A stretch of 64,000 nucleotides of DNA from Agarilytica rhodophyticola (GTDB taxonomy: Bacteria; Pseudomonadota; Gammaproteobacteria; Pseudomonadales; Cellvibrionaceae): contig NZ_CP020038.1 in the NCBI RefSeq assembly GCF_002157225.2, positions 3,626,501 through 3,690,500 on the forward strand. The letters run 5' to 3'. The notes under the pieces were generated by a model that made no database searches, was not told the origin of the DNA, and saw nothing but the letters and a program-made list of their open reading frames with translations. Below, piece by piece: positions 9,067 through 17,220 of the stretch. A program made the position numbers and the translations under genes. Every line of letters starts with the position of its first letter. The first letter of the stretch is position 1.

Positions 9067-10617
9067 ATGAGTACCCAAGATCTAGTCAATAAACTATGGA
9101 ACCTGTGTAACCTCTTAAGAGACGACGGCGTTACCTACCATGAATACATCAACGAGTTAACCTTTTTAGTCTTCCTCAAAATGGTAGAAGAAACCGGCCA
9201 GCAACAACACATTCCAAAAGGCTACCGCTGGCCAGATTTAGAAGCCTACAACGCCGCCAGCCGCTTAGACGAATACAAAAAACTATTGATTCACTTGGGT
9301 TCCCATGGCTCGCTTATTACGCAAGCCATTTACAACAACGCCAGCACCGTTATTCGTAAACCGGCCACCCTTAATAAACTGATTACCGAAATCGACAAGC
9401 TCGACTGGTACAGTGCCAAGACCGAAGGCCTTGGCGATATGTACGAGGGCCTGTTAGAAATAAACGCCTCCGAGAAAAAGTCCGGTGCAGGCCAATACTT
9501 TACTCCACGTGTACTCATTAACGCGATGGTCGAGCTTATGAAGCCCAACCTGGACGACGTAATCGTCGACCCCACCGCAGGCACTGGTGGCTTTTTAATT
9601 AGCGCCCACCACTATATTGATGAGCACAATGATGTTGAATCGCTAAATGAAAAAGCCTACGACAAGTACCAGCACAAGACTTTTTACGGTATGGAGCTGG
9701 TGCCCGACACCCACCGCCTGGCGCTGATGAACCTTATGCTGCATGACCTCGCGATCGATGAAAAAAATACGGGTATTTTGTTTGGCGATACCCTGAGTAA
9801 CGAAGGTAAACAACTGCCCCAAGCCAGTCTAATCCTCGCCAACCCGCCCTTTGGCACCAAGCAAGGCGGCGGCATTCCCAATCGAGATGATCTGGTGCAC
9901 TACACCAGCAACAAACAGCTGGCGTTTTTACACTTGATGTATCACCGCATGCTACAACCCGGTGGCCGCGCAGCAGTTGTACTACCAGACAATGTGTTAT
10001 TCGAAGGCAGCACCGGCAGAACCATTCGCCAAGATCTTATGGAAAAATGTAACCTCCATACAATATTGCGTTTGCCCACCGGTATTTTTTACGCCGCCGG
10101 GGTAAAAACCAATGTCCTGTTTTTTAACAAACCTAAAGATATTAAAAAAGACAAAGGCAATACCAAAGAGGTGTGGGTGTACGACCTGCGATCCAATATG
10201 CCGCAGTTTGGTAAACGTACCACTTTTAACGAAAGCCACTTTAAAGAATTTTACGAAGCCGTCGGGAAAGACTTAACTAAAGTGAAAAAAGCCGCTCGCC
10301 TTAAGTTTATTGAAAAACATGCCGATGGTAGTGATGTTGGAGATGACGTACAGGGAAGTACTAATGTCGCGGGAGGCACGACGCCAGGAGCGACCGTCTG
10401 TCGCCTGCGCTGTTTTACCCGTGAAGAAATTGCTGCTAAAGATGATTCACTGGATTTATCCTGGATTCGTGATGACAGTATGGAAGACAGTGCAAACCTG
10501 CCCGAGCCGGATGTGTTGATTAATGAGGCCCTGGAGGAAATGGCAGGGGCTATGACAGAATTGCAGGCTATTTTGGTTGAGTTGGGATCGGCGGAAGAGC
10601 AGGAGGTTCAGGAATGA
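9067..10617 (+). CDS. hsdM: Type I restriction-modification DNA N6-adenine methyltransferase, M subunit
   Basis: The 516-residue methyltransferase uses S-adenosylmethionine to methylate adenine in the site chosen by HsdS. The N-terminal HsdM helical domain (VNKLWNLCNLLRDDGV) is followed by the N6_Mtase core, with AdoMet motif I DPTAGTGGF starting at D168 and catalytic NPPF at 259-262. It lies 68 bp after hsdR and shares an ATGA stop/start overlap with hsdS, so translation is probably coupled. Both catalytic motifs are intact. Confidence 0.96.
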   Translation: MSTQDLVNKLWNLCNLLRDDGVTYHEYINELTFLVFLKMVEETGQQQHIPKGYRWPDLEAYNAASRLDEYKKLLIHLGSHGSLITQAIYNNASTVIRKPATLNKLITEIDKLDWYSAKTEGLGDMYEGLLEINASEKKSGAGQYFTPRVLINAMVELMKPNLDDVIVDPTAGTGGFLISAHHYIDEHNDVESLNEKAYDKYQHKTFYGMELVPDTHRLALMNLMLHDLAIDEKNTGILFGDTLSNEGKQLPQASLILANPPFGTKQGGGIPNRDDLVHYTSNKQLAFLHLMYHRMLQPGGRAAVVLPDNVLFEGSTGRTIRQDLMEKCNLHTILRLPTGIFYAAGVKTNVLFFNKPKDIKKDKGNTKEVWVYDLRSNMPQFGKRTTFNESHFKEFYEAVGKDLTKVKKAARLKFIEKHADGSDVGDDVQGSTNVAGGTTPGATVCRLRCFTREEIAAKDDSLDLSWIRDDSMEDSANLPEPDVLINEALEEMAGAMTELQAILVELGSAEEQEVQE

Positions 10618-12155
10618 GCGAGCTTCCGGAGGGGTGGGCAAGTACCACAGTAGATGCATTCATTCAGTCAATGATTGGAGGAGCTAGTCCAAAAAGAGAA
10701 GACTATTCAAACAATGGTGTATTGGCTCTAAACAAAGGGGATATTAAGTCCAGAGGAAAACTATCGATTAAAACTAACCCCAAAATGCTGCCGCAGGAAT
10801 ACGTAGAAAACCATATAAACAAGCTTATTGATTACAATGACATTGTCGTCACCCTGAGGGATTTATCTCAGAAAGCAGATTTTTTAGGTCTGATTGCTAG
10901 ATACAAGAATAATGAGAAGGCAATAATTACTCAGGGTATGTACAAACTAAATATATCAACAGAATGCTCAGGAGATTATTTAATTCATTTCTCCAATAGC
11001 CCTTTTTATAGAGAGTTGGTAAAAGCAGAAAAAGTTGGTGTTACGCAAGTTCACTTGAGAAATGATCAATTTAGAGGAATCGAAATACCACTCCCCCCCC
11101 TAAACGAACAAACCCGAATCGCCAATAAACTCGATAGCCTACTCGCCAAAGTCGATGCCGCCCAAGCACGCCTGGAACGCATCCCCACACTCCTAAAACG
11201 CTTCCGCCAATCAGTCCTCGCCGCTGCAACTTCGGGTGAGTTAACGCGAGAATGGAGGGAAAGAGATGTAGTCGACTTTGCTATGAAAGAAATCAAATCT
11301 CTAAAAGAGAAGAAATCTATGCTTTCAATAAAAAAACCAAAGGAGCCTCTTCCCGCACCCAACATAGATTACGAAGATATTCCAGAACAGTGGGCTTACA
11401 GCGATATCACTCCTTTTTTAGATGTCGAAAGAGCTGGATTGAAAACTGGACCATTTGGATCTTTATTAAAGAAGTCGGATCACCAAGCCGCTGGGATTCC
11501 CGTAATAGGCATTGAAAACATAGCTAAAACAGGGTTTAGACATGGAAGCAAAATTCACATTTCTTTATCGAAAGCAAACGAGCTGGACGGATATGATTTG
11601 AAACCTGGAGATATCTTAATCTCCAGGTCTGGGACTGTAGGTGAAACATGTGTTGTTCCTGAAAATATTGGGAATGCTCGGTTTTCAACAAATATTATGC
11701 GCCTATCCTTCTTTCCTGGATCTATAAACTCTATGTATTTTAGGTTTTTGTTCTTAGGGTCACGCGTTGTACTTAAGCAAGTAAATGAATTATGTAAAGG
11801 AAGTACAAGGCTATTTCTAAATCAAAAGATTTTGTCTTCTATTCGTTATCCGATTCCACCGATAGAGGAACAAAAAGAAATAGTCCGCCGAGTAGAATCA
11901 CTATTCGCCATGGCCGATACAATCGAAAAACAATATCACCAAGCCAAACAACGTATAGACCGCTTAACCCAGTCCATACTCGCCAAAGCATTTCGCGGTG
12001 AACTGGTTCCGCAAGACCCCAATGACGAGCCTGCCTCAGAATTGTTAAAGCGTATTCAAGCAGAACGCGAACAGAAAAAAGCGAAGCCAGCAAGAAAAAG
12101 GTGCAAACAAGACAGCCATCATGAATTCGAACTATTCGAAGATTTTAATATGTAG
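10614..12155 (+). CDS. hsdS: Type I restriction-modification specificity subunit
   Basis: The 513-residue subunit reads the DNA target. It has two target-recognition domains (about 1-160 and 235-415), each followed by a conserved helical spacer. The first spacer begins IPLPPLNEQTRIANKLD and the second IPPIEEQKEIVRRVESLF. The tail is Lys/Arg rich. The start overlaps the hsdM stop (ATGA). A run of eight C at 11093-11100 lies exactly where the first recognition domain meets its spacer. Slippage there would leave a half-subunit with only the first domain, so phase-variable specificity is possible. The two domains differ from each other, as expected for a bipartite target. Confidence 0.94.
   Translation: MSELPEGWASTTVDAFIQSMIGGASPKREDYSNNGVLALNKGDIKSRGKLSIKTNPKMLPQEYVENHINKLIDYNDIVVTLRDLSQKADFLGLIARYKNNEKAIITQGMYKLNISTECSGDYLIHFSNSPFYRELVKAEKVGVTQVHLRNDQFRGIEIPLPPLNEQTRIANKLDSLLAKVDAAQARLERIPTLLKRFRQSVLAAATSGELTREWRERDVVDFAMKEIKSLKEKKSMLSIKKPKEPLPAPNIDYEDIPEQWAYSDITPFLDVERAGLKTGPFGSLLKKSDHQAAGIPVIGIENIAKTGFRHGSKIHISLSKANELDGYDLKPGDILISRSGTVGETCVVPENIGNARFSTNIMRLSFFPGSINSMYFRFLFLGSRVVLKQVNELCKGSTRLFLNQKILSSIRYPIPPIEEQKEIVRRVESLFAMADTIEKQYHQAKQRIDRLTQSILAKAFRGELVPQDPNDEPASELLKRIQAEREQKKAKPARKRCKQDSHHEFELFEDFNM
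11093..11100 (+). repeat. C8 homopolymer tract inside hsdS
   Basis: Eight consecutive C encode part of the Leu-Pro-Pro-Leu at the end of target-recognition domain 1. Homopolymers of this length in hsdS or mod genes of other bacteria are known contingency loci. Variation here is inferred only. Confidence 0.6.
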
Positions 12156-12210
12156 ATAGATCAAGTAAATATAAGTTGAATACTATGGCAAAAATAAATA
12201 GGAGAAAATC

Positions 12211-12849
12211 ATGGCCTATGACGATTTATACATGGATATGGATGATGACTATCTGGAGTTGCAATTTTCTCTTAGACAAATTATAAGTGACCAGAAAATT
12301 ATTGACGAAGCGATCAAATACTATATGACAGGGTTGGAACAAGACCTTGTATATGCTGAGAGTGTACTTGCCAAAGGCGGTGCCTTTTCGACGGTAAACA
12401 AGCTGATCGCTCAAAGAATTGGTATACGCGCTGACGCAAGGCCAAATTTCACCGCTAAACTCAGAAAGGCACTTATTGTGGCTAAGAGGCGACCAGATGC
12501 GAGTTATGCTTATGATGCCCATCATATTGTCGCTAAAAATGAAGCTAGAGCAAATCGCGCAGCTAAGATACTCAAGGCATTAGGAATTGATATTGATGAC
12601 CCGGATAATGGTGTATTTTTACCGAGTAATGACATTTCCAAAAAACATGGGAACTTAAAAAGTGCTTATGTACACAACACCATCCACACGAATATCTATT
12701 ATTCAAATGTAAATTTTCAAATTATTCAAGCTTATGAGAATAACGCTACGAAGGATGATATGAAAGAAATACTGCAAGAAATCGCTGAAGATCTGCAACT
12801 CGGAGTGTATCCTATTTATTCGTATATACCTGGTGCGGAGGGGATGTAA
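12211..12849 (+). CDS. AHH-family nuclease (HNH/Endo VII superfamily), toxin-like
   Basis: The 212-residue protein has the AHH signature: D-A-H-H-I-V (A103 H104 H105), then the family block DIDDPDNGVFLPSN at about 127-140, and the second His pair H155 and H159 in HNTIHTNIYY. AHH domains normally form the C-terminal toxin tip of polymorphic or contact-dependent toxins and cut nucleic acid with one metal ion. Here the domain stands alone, with only about 95 helical residues before it and no signal peptide, PAAR, LXG or RHS part. The ribosome site is AGGAG upstream of 12211. Its stop overlaps the start of the next gene (TAATG). The pair directly follows hsdS. It could be a captured toxin cassette or a defence-type toxin. 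Confidence 0.88.
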   Translation: MAYDDLYMDMDDDYLELQFSLRQIISDQKIIDEAIKYYMTGLEQDLVYAESVLAKGGAFSTVNKLIAQRIGIRADARPNFTAKLRKALIVAKRRPDASYAYDAHHIVAKNEARANRAAKILKALGIDIDDPDNGVFLPSNDISKKHGNLKSAYVHNTIHTNIYYSNVNFQIIQAYENNATKDDMKEILQEIAEDLQLGVYPIYSYIPGAEGM

Positions 12850-13391
12850 TGAATTACTTGTTATCAATTAACCCACATGGCTTTAAAGAGTTCGATATAA
12901 AATCAAGAAAAGACGAAGATATTTATCTCTTTCGCTGGACAGGTGAAAGCCGTATAAATAATTGGAATAACTTAAATCTAGCGATATTAGAAGATGAGTC
13001 TAGCAAAGAAAATAATGCATTTGCAGATATTACCAGTTTTAAGGGCGGGTCGTTTGCCTTATCTGAAAAAGCTAAAACTCTGTTAGAGCCTACTATCGGG
13101 CATTTTGTTGAGTTTTTACCCGCAAATCTTGATGGAGAACTCTGGTATATCCTTAATGTTATTAACGTCTTAGACATCGTAGATAAAGAAAAGTCCCGAC
13201 ACAAAATATATAAAAGTGGAAAAGTAGGGTTTATTACCCATGCTTTTTTAAACGAACCATCAAAGTCCAAGTCCAATATTTTTATCGTAAAAGACTTTCA
13301 CCCATATATTTTTATAAATGAGGAAACTAAAAATATTATTGAAAAAAATCAACTGACTGGTGCTTTGATTCGAGAGTACTTAAATCCTTAA
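12849..13391 (+). CDS. Imm11/DUF1629-like immunity protein
   Basis: The 180-residue protein has the layout of the imm11 (DUF1629) family: an N-terminal strand-rich part, a central 'F.LSEKAK.LLEP' helix, 'EFLP' followed by 'LWYILNVINVLD', and a C-terminal 'NEETKNIIEKNQLTGA' helix. Such proteins protect cells from AHH and related nucleases. It shares one base with the stop of the AHH nuclease gene upstream, the usual toxin-immunity order. A second member of the same family follows the second AHH gene at 48187-48789. The assignment rests on motif pattern and context. Confidence 0.75.
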   Translation: MNYLLSINPHGFKEFDIKSRKDEDIYLFRWTGESRINNWNNLNLAILEDESSKENNAFADITSFKGGSFALSEKAKTLLEPTIGHFVEFLPANLDGELWYILNVINVLDIVDKEKSRHKIYKSGKVGFITHAFLNEPSKSKSNIFIVKDFHPYIFINEETKNIIEKNQLTGALIREYLNP

Positions 13392-13475
13392 ATCAAAATT
13401 AGTTGAAAAGTTACAATTTATTTCATTTCGACTAAATCTCGCAAGGGATATCGGTTTCGATTAGAGGAGCAGAAT

Positions 13476-13793
13476 ATGTTGAAATATAGAGACAGAACAG
13501 TAAAAGCAAAAGAAGTCGCCATGCATTATGCTGGTCAATTCGCAAGTGAAGACGTAAAAGCGATGGTTGCAGGCGAAGCAGATATAAAAAGTAAAGATGA
13601 GGCGACAGCTCTATGTGAATTTTTCTGGGAGATGGTGGATCGAGCAGCAAAAGATACGGAAAATAAAGTCATCATCGCAGGAGAGGAAAACATTCAATTT
13701 TGGGTCGAAAAAATGTTCAATATTATACATGGGCATTTAGATAACATTGGCTATATTGAACAATGGGAAGAGGTTTGCGATAGACAAGAATAG
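13476..13793 (+). CDS. Small hypothetical protein in the defence island
   Basis: The 105-residue acidic, mostly helical protein is not recognised. It starts at an ATG with a good GAGGAG ribosome site. It has no membrane segment, and a conserved-looking 'FFWEMVDRAAKD' helix lies mid-protein. It follows the AHH/Imm11 pair by 84 bp and precedes the exonuclease by 36 bp on the same strand. A second immunity protein or an accessory factor would fit the position, but nothing in the sequence proves it. Confidence 0.6.
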   Translation: MLKYRDRTVKAKEVAMHYAGQFASEDVKAMVAGEADIKSKDEATALCEFFWEMVDRAAKDTENKVIIAGEENIQFWVEKMFNIIHGHLDNIGYIEQWEEVCDRQE

Positions 13794-13829
13794 TCCGTTT
13801 TTTTAAATAAAATTGTTTATGTTTTTCCT

Positions 13830-14321
13830 ATGAAAGAAATTGCCATCATTGACATTGAAGCCAGTGGCTTACACTTTGACTCATACCCCATTGAAGTAGC
13901 GGTATTAGTGCGAGGTGAATGTAAATCCTGGCTCATAAAACCAGAGCCCAAATGGCAATACTGGTGTGAAACGGCAGAAAGCCTACACGGGATAAAACGA
14001 TCTCTTCTCGAAGAGGAGGGATTACCCGTGTTAGAGGTCACTCAACAACTCAATGATTTTTTGTCAGAATCAGACACTGTACTCTATAGCGATGCCCACC
14101 GCTGGGATGAGGATTGGATAGATACTTTATACTTTGCAGCTAAAATGGAACGACGTTTTTACATCGACTCGATCTATGATTTGATCGACGATGATAAGAA
14201 GCAGGCTTTTGATTCACAAAAGGCTCTATTAGCTGAATCAGGACGCTTCCAACACCATAGAGCCGCAGACGATGTCCTCATGATCAACGAAGCCTTCCTT
14301 CACGCAACCAAAATCCTCTAA
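13830..14321 (+). CDS. DEDDh-family 3'-5' exonuclease
   Basis: The 163-residue protein has the exonuclease (DnaQ-like RNase T) fold signature. ExoI is IIDIEASG with D8 and E10, a middle Asp lies in the 'YSDAHRWDEDW' block, and ExoIII is HHRAADDV with the His-x4-Asp of the DEDDh subtype. It is short and has no extra domain, so it resembles stand-alone exonucleases often found in defence islands and mobile elements rather than the DNA polymerase epsilon subunit. The four acidic positions and the His appear intact. The substrate (RNA or DNA) cannot be told. Confidence 0.85.
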   Translation: MKEIAIIDIEASGLHFDSYPIEVAVLVRGECKSWLIKPEPKWQYWCETAESLHGIKRSLLEEEGLPVLEVTQQLNDFLSESDTVLYSDAHRWDEDWIDTLYFAAKMERRFYIDSIYDLIDDDKKQAFDSQKALLAESGRFQHHRAADDVLMINEAFLHATKIL

Positions 14322-14795
14322 CTCCGAAACACTCATTTCCAAGTCCGCTCTGAACAAAATTTAGTTAAATTGACATCTTATGGTTCATATGGGTTAAGTG
14401 ACTACACGATCAGAACAGCTCTGGATTACTGAAGGTTGTTCACTAGGCTCAATGGGTGTACAAATTAAAGCTATTTAATGATCAAAAAACACTCTGGCAT
14501 AAGTTAATGAGGGATTATTTTGATCTATATTTTGCTCTTAAATTATATATTTTAACTGATTTTTATATGTAAATTATGTAATACGTAAAACAGTACGAAA
14601 TAAAAGGAGAACGTTATAAACTCATGTCAGTTAGCTGCGAGTTGCCGACTTCCAGTATGTTTTTTGCAACAAATTAAACAAGCACTCTACCGTTGTGTGA
14701 GCTTCAATTTATCAACGCTAATGGAGAGGTCGGCCATGTAAATATGATCGATCAGCAGGATATAGCTGGAAAAAACCACAAAATGCAGTGGGGAG
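14322..14795. other. AT-rich gene-free stretch
   Basis: About 470 bp are without a supportable gene. The part at 14500-14600 is very AT-rich and may hold promoter elements. An AAAGGAGAAC ribosome-site-like string near 14606 leads only into a frame of about 16 codons. I see no repeat or RNA structure apart from the terminator at its right end. Confidence 0.5.
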
Positions 14796-14817
14796 AAAGG
14801 AGGCAATTGCCTCCTTT
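14796..14817. terminator. Perfect 22-bp palindrome, bidirectional terminator
   Basis: AAAGGAGGCAA followed by its exact complement forms an 11-bp stem with A and T runs on each side. It lies between the plus-strand island genes and the 3' end of the minus-strand gene at 14844, so it can stop transcription from both sides. Confidence 0.7.
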
Positions 14818-14843
14818 TTGGTGATTACACTGGTCTTTCTAAT

Positions 14844-16733
14844 TTATTGCAGAAGGCTAAAGTTACTTGGCCAATAGGTGAATGCGCTTATATTCCGAGT
14901 ACTGCCTTTTGAAACAGAACCATCGTTATAAAGGGTCCAAACATGGTTGCCACCACCGCTATCAATAGCTATACCGACGATATCATCAGCTGTTTGGCCA
15001 CGGGGTACGCCAAAATTATTAATACCATAAGCGCTATCGGGCTGAGTAAGGGTGCCTTTTGCTCTTAAGCTGTCATTGCCAGCTGTTGCGAACCACGAGT
15101 AAATATCACCGTTGCTAGCCATCGCCATGCCTTTGCTGTGGTTACCATCATAGTTTGCAGGCCAATTGACGGTATTAAATGGTGCAACGAAATGTCCAAG
15201 CTTGTCAGCTTGTGACCGTGTACCATTTTTAAACCACATTTGCACATCTCTAAGTTGACCGTTTATATGGCGCATACCGATGCTCGCAATATCAGAGTAG
15301 CTATGATTATTAGGCAATCGATAATAACCGGAGCTAGGCAGAATAATACTATTGAAAAGCGTTAGAGCAGGGTGGCCATATAGGTCTTTTCTATAGCCTG
15401 TAGTGTACCAAATAGATGTTTTACCTTGGCTCATAGCGATATCCACCACATCACCCGGTGTGTAACCATAGAAATCCAAATCTGTAGGGGTGCCTTCAGC
15501 GACAGCCCCATCCCTAAAGACGGTAATAGTGCGATAAGTATTTGGGTCAATATTGATACCGACAATTTGGCTAGTTTGTTGACCTGGAGGAAGGCTGTAA
15601 GTGAGACCGTCGATTACTGTAAAGTGACTTGGCCCACCTGTGGCAATCTTATTATCGCTTAACCAAAGCAATAAGTTGCCAAAGCCTGTTTGTGCGATGT
15701 CAACCACTTGATCAAAACGGTAATGATACTCGCCGCCCTCAATCTCATAAGTCCCATGTTCCAAACCTCCCAGTATTGTGGGTGTACCAACACTGTAGTT
15801 GCCATCGTTATACCAGGTATACATCCGCGTTTCACCGAGGTTTACTCGTGATGTTGCCATTATATCCGACGGATCTTGAGCATATTGCAGTGAGTAAGCA
15901 GCGCCGCCTGTTGGTTCACCTTCTGCGGCAGGTTCAAGATCATGTTCGTAGGGAAGACCTGATTTATATTCCCTGTGTCCATCTTTGTAGTAATAGTACG
16001 TGCCTCCGCTATAGATACTCACACCTACAATATTCATACGATCCTCAGCAAGTACAGGCTCAGGACATTTGTATTGGACATTACCATTTTGCGCCCAAGG
16101 TAATACCAGTGCCATGAAGTCGTGAAGATTACCTCCTCCGTTCGCATCCATGACTGTCTCGCCCTCACCAAAGCCGAGGGGAAATAGGCGGCTTACTGCG
16201 GCCCAATGGACGCGCCCATCGTGTTCCATGTGATGGATAAATTGATCTGCATTTGGCAAGTGTGATTGTACTTTTTGGCAGATTTCCAGATCCGTCATTT
16301 CCTGCCAATTAATGCCCTGACTTGTAGCTGGTGTCATCCATTCACCATCAGTAACAGTGAAGCCGTCGTGTTCTACTAATTGCTCGCTGTGGCAACCACT
16401 GCCGCAAGTGAAGTTTTCTCCAGGTGCAAAGTGTGTTGAGACGGTTAGGTCAACATCATTAGCCGTTATGAGTCCATTGTGTCGTTCTACGACTTTAGAC
16501 GCACTGTCCATGGCATGGCAGCTTGAGCAGGCTTCATGTCTGAAGATAGGCGCTACGACATCATTAAAATACTGTGCGCCATCGAAATTTTCGGCTTTTT
16601 TTAGCGCTTTAGCCTTATTTGATAATTCTATTATATTAAAAGTTTGTCTTTCATTCGCCGACACTGCGGCTCCAGAAAGAACTCCCATATAGAGAATTCC
16701 ATTCAAGATCCATTTATTAAAATTCTTATACAT
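14844..16733 (-). CDS. Secreted protein with two haem-c-like motifs and about eight propeller-like repeats
   Basis: The 629-residue protein begins with a signal peptide (cleavage near AVSA-NE, residue 27). A short cytochrome-like domain carries a C69-x2-C72-H73 haem site and a second C110-x3-C114-H115 site, which has one residue more than the classic motif. From about residue 230 to the end there are about eight repeats of 45-50 residues. Each has a 'DIVGIxI' strand followed by an aromatic 'WYNDGxxSxGT' turn (for example YNDGNYSVGT, FRDGAVAEGT, FKNGTRSQ, YNDGSVSKGS), which suggests a beta-propeller. Such a protein would work in the periplasm or outside, perhaps as an electron carrier or sensor. 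I know no named family with this combination. It is monocistronic. Confidence 0.8.
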   Translation of the reverse strand: MYKNFNKWILNGILYMGVLSGAAVSANERQTFNIIELSNKAKALKKAENFDGAQYFNDVVAPIFRHEACSSCHAMDSASKVVERHNGLITANDVDLTVSTHFAPGENFTCGSGCHSEQLVEHDGFTVTDGEWMTPATSQGINWQEMTDLEICQKVQSHLPNADQFIHHMEHDGRVHWAAVSRLFPLGFGEGETVMDANGGGNLHDFMALVLPWAQNGNVQYKCPEPVLAEDRMNIVGVSIYSGGTYYYYKDGHREYKSGLPYEHDLEPAAEGEPTGGAAYSLQYAQDPSDIMATSRVNLGETRMYTWYNDGNYSVGTPTILGGLEHGTYEIEGGEYHYRFDQVVDIAQTGFGNLLLWLSDNKIATGGPSHFTVIDGLTYSLPPGQQTSQIVGINIDPNTYRTITVFRDGAVAEGTPTDLDFYGYTPGDVVDIAMSQGKTSIWYTTGYRKDLYGHPALTLFNSIILPSSGYYRLPNNHSYSDIASIGMRHINGQLRDVQMWFKNGTRSQADKLGHFVAPFNTVNWPANYDGNHSKGMAMASNGDIYSWFATAGNDSLRAKGTLTQPDSAYGINNFGVPRGQTADDIVGIAIDSGGGNHVWTLYNDGSVSKGSTRNISAFTYWPSNFSLLQ

Positions 16734-17220
16734 AAACTTTTACTCCAAAGTCGATTTTAGTGTGCTGTATTAAATACAACGCAAAATAATATGAAATCTA
16801 CATACCTTGGCTGGATACATGAAAAGCTAAAAAATGAGGACATCTTGTAGAAAAAATAGGGGGATGAGGCACTTGTGTTTAGCTCATTATTATTAGAATA
16901 AGTCCATCTATGGCCACTTTCGCCCAATGCTTAATTTCAACCGTTTCTAATTCTAATATGAGATTTTTGTTGTTATTAATCCTCACTTAGTCTGGTAAAG
17001 AAGTTTTCTTACCATGGAAAAACTCTCAGATAAAAAGTCAGTAGGTCTTGATGTAGTCGCGAAACTAAGAGGCGAAAAATTTAAGCCATGGGCCAGTGTC
17101 TATACCTGCTTTTTAGATTATTTGTGTGTCATCGATAAAACTAATTGGATTTATCTGCCACTTAGGTTGTGTTAGCCATAAGGCAATCACTGATGATCTT
17201 GATGGGGTAGTTGCAGATAA
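16734..17220. other. Divergent intergenic region with one very small frame
   Basis: This region separates the haem/repeat protein from the 1789-residue gene and must hold both promoters. The only frame of note is 17014-17175 (53 codons, listed separately). No inverted repeat stands out. Confidence 0.45.
17014..17175 (+). CDS. Possible 53-residue protein, unrecognised
   Basis: The frame opens with MEKLSDKKSVGLDVVAKLRG and continues with an aromatic, cysteine-containing half (FKPWASVYTCFLDYL) to a TAG. There is no convincing ribosome site. It could be a small leader or partner of the giant gene 45 bp downstream, the broken start of a lost gene, or chance. Confidence 0.25.
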   Translation: MEKLSDKKSVGLDVVAKLRGEKFKPWASVYTCFLDYLCVIDKTNWIYLPLRLC

